Below are positions 1-12,609 of a stretch of DNA of 64,000 nt, piece by piece. The translations under genes were made by a program, and so were the position numbers. The notes beneath the pieces are model-generated. The model was not told where the DNA came from, did not search any database, and worked only from the letters and a program-made list of their open reading frames with translations. The number at the start of each line of letters is the position of its first letter. The first letter of the stretch is position 1. Source of the DNA: Hofstenia miamia (taxonomy: Eukaryota > Xenacoelomorpha > Acoela > Hofsteniidae); assembly GCA_900660155.1 (NCBI GenBank), contig CABFPE010000233.1:337303-401302 (forward strand), in the 5' to 3' direction.

Positions 1-17
1 TATATATATATATATAC
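1..17. repeat. (TA)n microsatellite at the window edge
   Basis: Alternating TA run cut by the window start. The rest of 1-660 is AT-rich and should be TRPM intron; I see no exon in it. Confidence 0.8.
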
Positions 18-663
18 TGTATAATAAATATCACAACAACAAACTTGATGGAATTAATACTTTGCAAAATTTGTTTTGCAGTGTGACTTCAAGTATTGTC
101 TTAATTTTTTCAACATCTATATGTTTATTTCAAAATATAGAGATTAAGCTAAATAATTTTCAAAAAAAACAAATTTCATATGTTAAGATGAAGCATTTTG
201 TAAAACAGTTTCCTCTAGCTCTATGCGATAAACATTGGTTTTCTAAAGAAAAGTTGGTGCAAAATAGAATAAAAAATTAAAATATGTTTCCATTAAAAAT
301 ACTAATAATTTCAATTCAGTTTTACATACATACATTCAGTGCTGTAGGCAGAAACAATATTTGAGGAATTCAAAGGAGCTACAAAGTGTTTGTTTTAAGA
401 CAATGATGGAGAGGCCTATAGATACAAAATCACAGTAGGCTGTAAATTTGATTATATTTTCAACAAAAGTCTCAACTTCGGAATCTAAAATTTTCAAAGT
501 TGGGGGCAGCTCTCGCCCCTGCCTAAGCTTATTCTTTCATTGGTATTTTCACTATTGCCGCTATGAAGTAACATTAAGATTCTAAGAGTTATCCAGTGTT
601 TGAAGTAGCTATGCAGAACAGCAATAACTAAAAGTTATTAAAATTAAGGTGATCGTCACTTAC

Positions 664-3600
664 CTCGTTTTTTCTAAATCGATCTCTAACTAAGGCATAT
701 ATGTCTTTCTGATTGTCTTTATTAAAACATTTCACATTCTCTTGAGTGAGGACATAGTTTTTCATTGCAAATGAAATAACATCCGCGCAACCGCCTGTTC
801 CATCACAAACAATTATTGGGACACCAGATTCTGAAGAATTAACAATAAGATCCAAATTATAAAGTGCTCCACCCACCAACAATACAACTAAATTAGTAAG
901 AGATAAATAGAGACTGAAAAAGTATTTTCCACAAAAAAACCTACTGCTCAAATGAAACATGTTGAATCCAGTCCACAGATTAAATTAAAAAAAATCATGT
1001 TAATGAGATTTCTATTGGTATTCAGTGAAATTGGATATATTTTAAGCGTACCCAGTGGTGCTCTAAGACTTGATTCGCTATATTTCGATAATTGAAGATT
1101 TCGGTGAAAACTTTCCCTCAAATGCCAAGTATCCATCAGATTATGTCTTTTTCCTGAATCAACAAAAATGAACGCGTTGTGGTCGTCATTCAACGAAAAC
1201 ATTCCTTCTTCTGGATTATTGCGTACTTTATATCTAATCTTGCGTATTCCTAAATGAGATAGAAATTATCCATACTGCCAATGTTTCTTTGTTCTATTAG
1301 GTTGTCGAGTTAATTCATGTGTTTAATTTACATTACTGTAAAGAAACAAATTTAAAAAAACAACAAAATCTTTTCGTTAATGTACAACAGAGTCAATTTA
1401 AAAATTAATGAAGGGAAATAATCACATACAATTAATATGCAATTTTCCAATGTTTGGTTAGTTTCATTATGCTTTCCTTGTAAAACGTGACAAGATTTGT
1501 ATAAAAATAAACACCATCTTTAGATAACTGGACAACGATAGGAATAGATTAAATTCCGAATGGAGCTCTGCTTGTACTATATGCCTAGGGTAGATGTGTT
1601 AACACTTCCCATCCTACCTCCTTACATATCAGCTTCTTCATAGCACTATCATGTAATTAATATATAGGCTATAGTAAAATATTGTTTATTTATTTCAACA
1701 TAATTGCACATGAATTAACTCGAAAACTTAATGTTCCCACATGTTATTATATAACAAAAAAATCACTCGAATCGTCATGTATCTTCAATGACTCGATTTG
1801 CTTAACTCATGTTTGTGTTTCATAAGATGAATTTTACTGAAAGAAGGATATTCTTTGATAAACTTGTCTATATACTTCATAGTGGAATTTGAAATACATT
1901 TATAAGAAACGAATTTTGAATCTTTAACGAATGCTAATTTTCATGAGATTTCGGGAAACATGTAAACTGTAAACTATATAAAAGTCTTCAATAGTTAAAG
2001 GTCACCATATTCAACCAAAAAATTTAAATTTTTATCTGAGTAGTTTCATTCCAATGAAAAATTTAGTCAAAGTTCACAATGTTATTTTGAATTATAAACT
2101 CCTTAGTAGTGATGTTATAACTTCTAGATTTAAAATTAAAAACTAAAAGTATTAATCTAATGTTCTATATATATTCTCTGACAATTATCACCCGCATCAT
2201 GATTGTAGTAATCCTAAAGAAAATCTAGATCCATCATTGTTGGGGATCATAATCTGATAGATGGGGTTAATGAAGATTTATGAAATATGTTTTTATATAT
2301 AAGTCAATTACACAAGCAAGAAAGCAGATTTCTTAGCATCGTTTTTTGTTTACGAAGTTAAGAGATTTCATAAAAACTTATCAGATAATTTCAAATACAT
2401 AAATTGAATTTTATACCAAGCGATGCTTAATTCATCACTATAATTATAATATTACAAGTGATAATGAAAAACCATAATTCATTTAAGATGGAAATGGCTG
2501 TCTCTCATTGTTGGAAATGATCGGTAAAAGCATTAACCTATCTTAAACGACAAGTTCTGTATTCTTAACAATCCTTATGTATGTAATACGCGAAAAGATA
2601 AACATTAATCTATGAACAAATAGACTATTGTTAATTGCGTAAACAGACTATAATAGCCCAGTGGCGTACCCAGGGGGGGACATGGTGGAATGTCCCCCCG
2701 TCAGGTTTCCAAATTTAATTTTGACATGATAAATCAAAAAAATTTTCGTAAAAAATTGAAAAATTTAAAATCTAGGATCATGAAATGCATTTTTTAGGGT
2801 CTATTTTCTCAATATTTACAAAAATTTTCGCGGGGATTTGCCCCGTAATAGAGAATAACAATGATGTCCCCCCCCCGTCAGAAAATCCTGGGTACGCTCC
2901 TGTAATAGCCTACTATACATAATTGTTTGTTGCTATCACTTAGAGATCTGTCGAACCAGTTTTATTTTGTCCTGTTCCATCTAATCCAATTGAAATTGAT
3001 CCCAGTTCCACGCATAACTTCGTCTTTACCAAAGATTAGCAACAACTATTAATATTATTTTGAAATTGGTAGCCTCGGTTTCTTCATAAATGATCACAGA
3101 GCCATGTTAGGACTAGTCACATTCCAGGAAACTGGGAACTGGGACCAGTTAATCTCAGGAATTATAAGGGTCCCACAGAAACCTACTACTCCTAGAACTA
3201 AAAAAACTTTAGCAGTGTCATCTTTTACATACTTAAACTATAATAATCAAATTAGCAATTTTTAAATTAAAAATTCATTATAATTTTTAAAGAAATCATA
3301 ATTTTTCAACCTTAAGATTAGCACAAAGCAGAAGGCTTTCTTTTGGACGTAAATCGTTAACAGAATGAACGGCGTCATTTAGTCTGAGATATCATACCCA
3401 AATCATTCTTTTGGACGACATACGACAAATTAAATTAATTATTTTGTTTTATCATGAATCTATCAAATTTGTTTAAATTGTTTCTATCTTATGCTTACAG
3501 TCGCAAAACACGCACCTTTATAATATTGTACATAAATGTTCTCATGGAGATCAACATCTCCAAATGCTGCAAAACCAATGCATTTACATCTTTTTTTCTG

Positions 3601-6600
3601 GGTGCTGTTCCAACTATGTAAGACCATGGAATTGGCAGCTGATTTACTTAGCCAATCAGAGTTTAAGCCACTTGTGATTAACCAAGAATGTTCGTTAACA
3701 GATGCATTGATTCCATTCTAAAATGAACATTTTAGGCTTTTACATATATTAACAACAAGCTAAAACGATGCACATTGAAAAAATATCAAAAGCACACTGC
3801 GATATATATTTAGGGTCACGATTAAGCAGCCAATTATTTTAAGAATTCATTTGCCTTCAAGCATCAACTGTTAATGAATATCAGCTGTAGGACATTAACT
3901 TAAAAAATCAATGCAATTTTTATGCCTTGAAATTTATTGGGGCTGTGCTTTTTAAGAAAATTGCCTTCAGTAAATATCGGATTAATTAGTACCATTAGAT
4001 TACTTTGTCTCATTTCCAAGAAACTGTTACTTGGAACAAAAATGTCAAAAGATTTGGGACTTCGGCTATGTGGGTAGGGATAGTATCGGCGAATAACAGC
4101 TGTTAGCTACTTGTACCCATGGGCAGGGTGGGTACAGATACCACTTTCACTGATGCAGGCGTGTACAGGTAGAGAATGATAATACTGGGTAAAATAAGAG
4201 CAACAGAAAAACAATGTTATATAATTAACCTCTTATTGAAACTTTACTAGCAATTGTCTTTACATGCCTAAATACGTTTTGAAATATGTTATTATTATAA
4301 TGTTTTCTTACTGACCTTCTTAATGTGTTTTCAAATTATCACAAACAATTATGATGTATGTAAGGATCCTTTCAGCATGTGTTATATATTTTTCTTTAAT
4401 AAGACATGATATTACTAATTAATGTATATTTTAATAAATGTTATTTAAATATCTGGGGTCTATAGTTGTAGATACTGAAGTTGTTCATTGATTTTGATAT
4501 TTATTGATTACATATGATATTCAACAGATCTTTGCTGGAATGTTATGGCTACAATTTAAAATTTGATTTGTGATTATTGTTACAGAATCGCCATTATTGC
4601 TGCTAGTTTAAATTTTTTGAAATCAAATTTGCATTATATTCATGATTATAAATTTTCACAATTTTTTCTATTACTAAATATGTGCTTAGGATAGAAAAGC
4701 TGCAATCATAATTCGATGACTAACAAAAGCTCATCAGTAATTAGATTTTCAAAATTTCAGTTACTTTCAGAGACATAAATACAAATAGCCTGGCTCATAA
4801 ATGGTCTTGGAAACAAAATACTCACTAGCAATATTGTATTGACAATAACTGTCTGAAACATACCAAATAAATATGAAGAAATTCTAATACATATATTTTT
4901 GTATTTATTAGTTTTTGAAAATTGCTTGATCTCAAAATTTTGAAGCATTCATCTGAATTTTAAAAAGGAACAACACTTTACATTAATATTTTGCAAATTT
5001 TTGAAATTTATTTTCTCTGTATTATTCAGGAATTACATCTTAAAATTATCAGATAAGAACATAGAGAGTTTCTATAGTTGACAGTTATTTGATCATGCGG
5101 CTAAGTATTAAATTTAATAACTTTTCTGTTATTGAACTATTATTAAGCTTACAAAAACGAAACCAACTTTTCTAAATAGAGTAAAAATCATGACATTCCA
5201 AAAATGAAGAATTTTTTCTTTGTGAAGTCTAAGGAAGTGTTGCCTTTTAGAAACATTAGCAAATGTTTTTTAAATATTGGCATATATTTTTAAATTATTT
5301 GTATATCAGAATCATATCAGTACTTTGGTGATTCACAGAAAATTAGTATTGCTAAAATTTAATGATCATAAACTTTATATGTTCGACTGAAGTTTTATAG
5401 TTGATCTATTCTAAAATTTGGGAGATAAATTTAGTCAGTAACAATATACACATTGCCCTTACAACTTTACTTTACATGTACGTACCATGATTGTCATTTT
5501 ACTCGGATGATATATTTTATTTATTTTCATTGTAAGTTTGAAAATATTTGTTTATATTTTGATGGTAGTATATTTTGCAGAATGTAGTATTTTTAAGCCT
5601 AGTGTCTAATTTTGGATGAATATGAGCAAAACAATAATGAAAAACTATAATAGGAATAATATCACTACACTTAGTAAACAAGTTCTTATTCAGTTTGAGA
5701 AGTACCAACCACTGTTGAAGGCAAAGGACTACCACGTTGATTGGTGACTATATTTCTTGTTTAGGGCCCAAAATTCTTCAAAAAAATTTTTTTTAGAATT
5801 AATTAATATTTTGCTGTTTTGAATTTCAATGCAAGGATTTCAATTAAATATTAACACCTTCGGTTTTCAGAGGATGCACACGCGTACAACACTTTTTGCT
5901 AGTGTTATTTCCTTGCATTACATTGCTATTCTAAGTTATGTAGCAAGCTTCCTAGAAAGAAATTCTACATTTTTTTAGAAATTTTTGGCCCTCTCAATAA
6001 AAAACTTTTGCTGCGATCCCTGTTGTTGTGATTCCAAAATACGAGTGGGTTTTGTAAATAGTACCAACAGTTTGATTTTGATAGGCGCGAATTTCTTCAT
6101 TAACCGTCATTTCAAATTCCTCAGACAGAAACAGCACGAACTTCAAACATCTCGTCAAATAATGATGAGTGAGGTTTCTTTTGCTGGTGGTGCTGACACT
6201 TCAACAACGGTCGAGTTCTCTTCTCTACAGTAGATAATCCTCTAATCCTGCAATGATATCCAGCTTTACTTGAGCAAGGAATGACGTTGTAGTGGACAGT
6301 GAATTTGCAATCATGGATAGTGATTTGAAGTTTGGGTGCATAACCACCATATGCATTGTCGGGATAGTTGATTCTTCGAGCTGTCTAAAAATCTTTCTAA
6401 GAGGTCCGATCCACTCCACCACTTCCGAACTCACAACACGATTGAGTGGAAGATTGTGGATCATTTTGTGCTCAGATAAAACCCCGCGCAATGCTTTGTA
6501 GCTACGATCAAACTCACAAACCAGCTTAATAAAGTTATCCAGCCACGTGTTTTACAAATACGCTTGATTGAAATGGGCAAACGATGATATATTCCAAAGG

Positions 6601-9005
6601 AATGGGAAATGTACGTTTGCAGATTCGGAATGTCATTCAAAAGTTCTTTTAGATCGTTCTCTACTTCAACACTGGCAAAGAATGCGTCTGTAAAATATGT
6701 GTGCAAGCAATGGCAGAAACATATAAAATTTTTAAAGGGTGAGTACATCTTTTTGGGACACCCTGGTATATAAGTATTCGAACAATAAATAAGCATTTGA
6801 CTTAAAATATATCTATGTTTATTTCAAATGTGATTGGAAATTTTTAAGTGCTTCAAAACTGTCTTGAGATCAAAAATGGACATATATACGATATACCGGG
6901 AAGAACAGAGTTGGGCGACTTACGTAATAGTGCATGTAAATCAATTCAAATGTAGGGAAACCTATATAACTTAACAGCAATGTGTTGAAAAATCAATGTT
7001 AAAGTTTGAAATATTAAAATATAATCAAATGCTGTTCTAGTACTACAATCTAATACAGTCAATTTTTGTCAAGCAAACCAAAAACCCCTTTTTGTCAACG
7101 ACTATAAAATGGGCCTAAAATGCTAGGATTGAAATGGGTCCACACGAATTTCGGCTAGGGTAGGGCACAATTTTCGGCCAATGTCCATCTATGTTTGAAC
7201 CAGATTGCTTCTTTTATCTGTAATTGTCCATCCACAAGAAGCAAATCCGTTTCTGATTGACCTCAATTTATTATGATTGTAAATTTATAATTGCTCTGCA
7301 AAAACTCCAACAAATTCATTTCTTTGCTTATTTGTAAGCTTTGTAGTGAATCTAATTCCTAAAGTTGTCATCAAATATAATCATAATATATTTATGGAGT
7401 TTAAATAGTTGAGTTTTATTATGTCCAAATCCAAAAATCACCATTTTGCACTGTTGTTTTACACAACAAGATAAAACTTATAGTCGACTAGTCCATGTCA
7501 ATACGTTTTATCACAGTTGATGCTAGAAGCCGCTTCAAATTTAAATGAAAATCATTATTATTGAAAGGTATTTGTACGTAATTTCTATAATGTATTACCT
7601 GTTAATTGGCTTAATATATCCGCTGAGATGACCGCCAATTCGTTAGTGCTTTGTTATTTTAGCGCCTGCAGTTTCTAACCGCAATACCCAACCAATAGCC
7701 GCATCCGCATTTATAACAAAGTATACTCAACCTATATCCACCCTTGATTATAAGCCTATTTTAAAAGAACAGTAGGAAAAATGATGCTTGGCACAAGCCA
7801 GGTAGAAATTGAGTATAGATCTGACTTTTATGAATTTTGCTATTTATAAGGAGCAACTACTTAAACTCAGTGTTAAATGCCTAACTCGAGAACATACGTC
7901 TGGTCTGATTTATCAGCCTTGTTACACTCCCCTTGCCCTGCAGAAATGTCTTTTCAGTGCGCCGCTACCCCACATTTGTGCCTGTTGTCACTGAAATAAA
8001 ACTTCATCTAAAAATCTTTTCAATATCTAACCATTGTGATTGAGAACAGTGGCGTACCCAGGGGGGACATGGTGGAATGTCCCCCCCCCTGTCAGTTTTC
8101 CAAATTTAATTTTGACAGGATAAATAAAAAATTTTCGTAAAAAATTGAAAAATTTAAAATCTAGGATCGTGAAATGCATTTTTTAGGGTCTAATTTCTCA
8201 ATATTTTCAAAAATTTTCGCGGGGCTTTGCCCCGCATTAGGGAATAACAATGATGTCCCCCCCCCCTCAGAAAATCCTGGGTACACCCCTGATTGAGAAA
8301 CAAACAAACTAAGGTAATATACTATGCATATCACGCAACTATTTGCATTGCTAAATAGAAAATTTTAAGTTTGATAGCTTATTATTACTTCAGAAATATT
8401 GCATAGATTAATACACATTACTTAGTGTTGAACTACTGACGAAATGTCGTGTAGCTACATACTATGAACATGTCATTTCTTACAAAACAAAGTACAGTTT
8501 TTGCTAAATACTTTACCTTGCTGCTGCAAAGTTGTAGGAGTATATGTTCCAAAGAGGAACATGAATTGATAGTTTAAAATTTAGTATACATACATGTAAT
8601 TTCACTTACAACAATGTATTGCTTCATGGATGATTCAATATTGGATGAAAATTTCCCTCCTCCAAGAAGAGATATTACTAGATTCGGGTCACCAAATCCC
8701 CAATTTATGTTTATCCATCTAATGAGCTGTTTACTCTCAGCATTTGGTGAAACAGCAATGAATGGAAAATATTCACTGTCACCATCAAGTTCATTTGCAA
8801 ACTTTAGCATGCCGTGTATATCTCGAGCATGCGAATCTCTTATTGGCACATCAAACCATCTGTAGCCACAAATCATACATCTATCTCCTTTGCTCTTGAC
8901 ATAGGAGTTTCCATTATTACATTGACAAACGTTGCTGCTCCATAAGCAATCAAAGTCATCTATAACCCCATGAATATTGGAGTTAAAATTAAGTGATTCA
9001 CTCAT
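664..9005 (-). CDS. TRPM-family cation channel, N-terminal part (4 exons, continues past the window start)
   Basis: Four exons with GT..AG borders and compatible phases: 9005-8610 (132 codons, starts MSESLNF), 3717-3516, 1249-1052 and 887-664. Together they give about 340 residues of the TRPM N-terminal SLOG-type region. Exon 1 has a Cys-rich stretch (CxC, later CxxC) and PNLVISLLGGGKF. Exon 2 has HSWLITSG and CIGFAAFGDVD, matching the family WxITGG and IGIAPWG segments. Exon 3 has HNAFIFVDSGK, and exon 4 VPIIVCDGTGG. The order and spacing match TRPM melastatin channels; the ankyrin-like, transmembrane and TRP-domain exons must lie below position 1. TRPM proteins form tetrameric Ca-permeable or non-selective cation channels; the subfamily cannot be fixed from this part. 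The start is the first Met of exon 1, with no upstream coding exon seen. Intron 1 (4.9 kb) carries a hAT MITE and a hAT transposase remnant; intron 2 carries another MITE. Exon calls are by eye. Confidence 0.85.
2659..2902. mobile_element. hAT-type MITE, copy 1
   Basis: A 244-bp non-coding element with terminal inverted repeats starting CAGTGGCGTACCCAGG and ending in the reverse complement (CCTGGGTACGCTCCTG). It is flanked by a perfect 8-bp target duplication TAATAGCC at 2651-2658 and 2903-2910. The 8-bp duplication and CAG..CTG ends are hAT superfamily features. It lies in TRPM intron 2. A close relative sits at 8047-8291. G and C runs just inside each end can pair with each other. Confidence 0.93.
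5980..6735 (-). pseudogene. hAT-like transposase remnant in TRPM intron 1
   Basis: Two overlapping minus-strand frames (6796-6461 and 6491-6225) read through segments such as NLQTYISHSFGIYHRLP, ICKTRGW and EVVEWIGPLRKIF, then EESTIPTMHMVV. The TRW-like motif followed by an EW..PL..IF..LE..TIPT block resembles the central part of hAT transposases. The frame changes near 6470-6490 and stops follow 6225, so it is dead. Immediately upstream on the same strand, at 6755-6765, is CAGGGTGTCCC, a sequence typical of mariner-type transposon ends, so the fragment may be a composite. The family call rests on motif memory; a database profile could move it elsewhere. Confidence 0.5.
8047..8291. mobile_element. 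hAT-type MITE, copy 2
   Basis: A 245-bp relative of the element at 2659-2902, with the same CAGTGGCGTACCCAGG end. It is flanked by a perfect 8-bp duplication ATTGAGAA at 8039-8046 and 8292-8299. The interiors are very similar, with only scattered differences and G/C-run length changes, which suggests recent spread. It lies in TRPM intron 1. Confidence 0.93.
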
Positions 9006-9480
9006 TTATATGCATGAGTATAGAATCTTATCTCAAAGCGGTATTTGTCAATATTTGCATGAACAACAGTCACTGCATGTTAATTGCACTAGAACGTTAA
9101 GAAGGTAGACAACATGCATAAAATAGGTATTTGAGATCAAACAATCTTTGATATAAACTCCCATTTTGTACAAGGGCTCCAACACAGGATTTATAAGGAT
9201 AATTTGTTGGTGTAATATGGAAAACAAGGTCTAGCGATTAAACCGATCTAATGCTTTTATATAATATATTGAAAATTGGGACAACTATCTAAAAAAGTAT
9301 TCCATTATTATGTATCCAACAGGCATATTGTAACCTTTTTCACAATAAATTACAATTAATCACTTTAGATATTTACATTGAAGTACCTAAAACATTGTAA
9401 GTGTGACAAAGTTAAGTTATGTACCTATAATTTTAAAAATATATTCTCATCTTTAATCTCATATTATGATATCATCAAAG
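9006..9480. other. AT-rich DNA upstream of the TRPM first exon
   Basis: Presumed 5' flank of the TRPM gene. No exon, repeat or clear promoter element could be recognised. Confidence 0.4.
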
Positions 9481-9504
9481 CATAGATAGATTTATATTTA
9501 TGTA

Positions 9505-9506
9505 TA

Positions 9507-9552
<46 letters not shown>

Positions 9553-9556
9553 ATAT
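9505..9556. repeat. (TA)n microsatellite
   Basis: Long, slightly interrupted alternating TA tract. Confidence 0.9.
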
Positions 9557-9559
9557 GTT

Positions 9560-9920
9560 ATTAATGTGAACACAGTACAAGTTAAACATTTTCGATTTTA
9601 AAAAATCATCGTCATAACAAAATTGTCCCTTAACATGTTCATTTGCCCTTGTAATTAAACGACGACAATCGTCACAATTGTATTCATAAACTATAGATGA
9701 AATCAAGTCTAATTCAAGAGGTTCCTTGTTTTTTTATAATATCAGATGTTCTTAATGATTTGAAAATTGGTGCTATGATGGTTCTATTTAGATTTTTGTT
9801 AAGCACTTTAAAATTTGATTTTAGCGTTCTTTCAGATGCTTCAATATATGGCAATTTCGAATGGATTTTTTCAAGATCTTCTAGAGTAGGGCCCGTGTCC
9901 GGTTCGTAGCCCGTACCCAT
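9560..9920 (-). pseudogene. Penelope-like element, C-terminal GIY-YIG part
   Basis: Minus strand reads KLPYIEASERTLKSNF then IIAPIFKSLRTSD, the region between RT and endonuclease of Penelope-like elements. It is followed by IVYEYNCDDC and, next to it, RRLITRANEH. These match the GIY-YIG nuclease pattern Y-x-Y-x-C..C followed by an R..R..EH helix; the YIG segment itself is missing and a stop precedes the nuclease. It lies on the same strand as, and downstream of, the Penelope RT at 13.8-12.6 kb, so both probably come from one copy split by later insertions. Confidence 0.65.
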
Positions 9921-10831
9921 AAGAATAGGCCCATTGGTTTGTCCGTGCCTGTATGCTTAAGCCGTAGCTAAATGTTATTTAACTAAAATTGCTTGATGCA
10001 ACAAGAAAGCATTCAACTGTGCGATTCAAAAGAAACTATCATAGCCATCAATGAACTTTACATCAATAAAAAAATTAAGTTTTTAGTTGAGATCACTAAG
10101 AAGTTTAATTTTACAACTATAAAATAAAAAAATTAAGAAAATAAATATTCTCATCACTAAAATTTTATTTTGTATTGCGAGCTTAATAATCAATTTCATT
10201 CAGTTGTTATTTATTTGGTGAGCAACAAGAAAACCATCAAGTGTGCTCTTGTACGTGCATACTTAAACGGTCATAACAAGGGTCAATGAAGTAACAGTAA
10301 AAACCAAATTAAGCACTTTTGGTAATATTGCCGAGAAGTTTAATTTTACAACTATAAAGTCATAGTTAAGTCCCGTTTCCAGTATATTTATCAACAGGTT
10401 CTATCAATGCATTGACAAATCCTGCATCAAACTTCACAATGATACTTGACAATACATCAAACTGTATCAAGATAAAATTTAAATAAGCACTACACTGAAC
10501 TCTTTATATGACATTGTATAATAAGTATATTACATTAACTCAATTCTTACATTACAACTTACAATATTGTACAATCTCAGAAAAAATCTAATTTTTTTAA
10601 ATCAATTTCTTTTTGCGAAAGTACATAATTTCTTATTTTTTAGATATTATTTTCTTATTTGAAAACCTTTTTGAATTTAATAATTTTATATAGGAATAAT
10701 TTAAGAAATTGAATCTCATCGTAAAAAATTAGTAATATTAGTTTAGTATAAATATTTATTCATATTTATTCAAAAATACATTTATACATTTATTTTTTAA
10801 ATCAGTAAAATCTGCATTTATTTGCAAAAAA

Positions 10832-11999
10832 AATATGAAGAAGAAGAAGAAAAATCTATATTCAGAAATTGTTTTAACAATAAATAGAAATACTGATTAC
10901 AAATTCTGAAAGCGTCAAGAAAGTAATACAAAACTAAAAAAGAAAACAACGAATATTTACAAATAAAAAGTGGTTAACTTGGGCTATGGCGATTGCTAGT
11001 TTCTATTAATAGAGTAATCAGGATTATAAAATTTATAACCTCGCCATTTCAGTTTTTTTATATTATAAGTGCAAAAATATTTTTTAATATTCATTTTAAA
11101 GTTTTTTAATTTACTTATTTGTTTAATATATTTTGGTAATTCATTCCACATATTTATAGCTGTGTTTAGAAATGAATTTTTCATTATTCGTTTCTTATAC
11201 CTAATAGGTTGAATTATGTGTGTTCTTTTATTTTGTTTATTGACTAATTTTGCAGCAAGAAAGTCATTTTTGTAGTATGGGAAAGTATTGTTAACTATTT
11301 TGAAGAACGTCGTTAAGACATTTATATGGATGTAACATTGCGGATGTAAAAATAATTTTGAAATTTTTCTATATTCATTATTCTTATTAAAGCTATGATT
11401 ATTTACTGCTACTTTAATAGCCCAATTTAGTTGCACTTGGAATTTCCTGAGAAATTGTTGGTTTATATCTGTGTAGAGTACATTGGCATAGTTAAAATGA
11501 CTTAATATTAGAGCATATATTAATTGAATTTTTGCTTTAGTTGGAAGTTTTTGAGAAATTAAGTTAATTGCTTTAATCGATATGGCCATTTTTCTAATAA
11601 CATGATTTAGTTGCTCTTCAAAATTTAGATGTATGTCAAAAATTATTCCGAGGTACTTAAAAGACTCAACCTGTTTTAATTGAATGCCGTTGAAATTAAG
11701 TTTGTATCTTGAAGTATCAGTAGATTTAGTTTTTGATTTAACAATACAGAATTGAGTTTTTAGTGGATTTACTCTTAGTTTTATAGAGGCAAAATATTTA
11801 GCAAGAGAAGCACAGTTTGTTTCGAGAGTTTGAACCGCTTTTTCGGGAAATTTATTAGAATGAAATAATATTGTGTCATCTGCATATTGTATAACGTCAC
11901 ATGTTACTTGCTCGGACAAATCATTTATGTAAATATTAAATAATAACGGACCCAGAATTGAACCCTGTGGAACCCCATTTTTAGTGCATACCCAATCTG
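10832..11999 (-). mobile_element. 5'-truncated LINE, reverse transcriptase C-terminal half
   Basis: An open frame of 307 codons (11919-10996) continues upstream in frame to about 11999 with NGVPQGSILGPLLFN. It then reads IQYADDT (the RT catalytic YADD box), FKYLGIIFD and a typical LINE thumb/tail segment with LSHFNYANVLY and FLNTAINMWNELP. The element breaks off abruptly at about 12000 (5' truncation) and seems to end in a short TTC-rich tail (GAA repeats on the plus strand at 10838-10850). The frame has no internal stop, so this insertion is fairly young. It lies between the two halves of the Penelope-like element. Confidence 0.85.
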
Positions 12000-12609
12000 A
12001 AAAAGATTACATTTAATTAAATGATATGCATAAATGAAATTGTGTGCCTGTTTTGGGAGATTGTAAGCATGGAATTTATACAACATTGGTAAAATCTTGC
12101 ACTGCCACTATCACAAAAAAGTGATTTTGCCCTGTGTGTATCATTAAAAGATATTTTTTTCAAAATTATAATTTTCTAGAAAAACCTTTATATATTAAAC
12201 TAGAACTATTCTCTTGATATTTCGAAATTACTATTTCAAGAGAATTATCACTCAAGTGTTGGCTTGCAAGATGAAATTCTCTTGATTAATTTTATACCAT
12301 TTCAAGATATTTTTTCCTTAGAAACAAGAAGTTTTTTAGTGAGTTTTCTTAAGTTCTATATTTTTATCAATGAATGCAATTATCAGAATATGACTGTAAA
12401 GTGGAACTCTTTAAAGTGGATGAAGACAATGAGTAGTGTCATTATTTATGTAATATGGTATAATTTCTGTCATAAATTTATATTATAGGTTGGTGTTACA
12501 CGAAGTACATACTACATATATACAGATATATATAGAATCCTCGTATAGAGAATTGATATAAATCAACTATAAACTTTAAAGAAATGGTTTTAAGAATTAT
12601 TATCCCCGA

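Noticed and set aside
8510-8575. Possible small exon just after TRPM exon 1 (TYTPTTLQQQ before GTAAAG)
   Set aside because: TRPM exon 1 joins in phase and in protein content directly to the exon at 3717; this piece does not fit the family.
9481-9556. Tandem TA tracts as a possible CRISPR-like or centromeric array
   Set aside because: Plain dinucleotide microsatellites; no spacer structure.
10820-10850. GAA repeat as an independent microsatellite
   Set aside because: More simply the tail of the adjacent minus-strand LINE.
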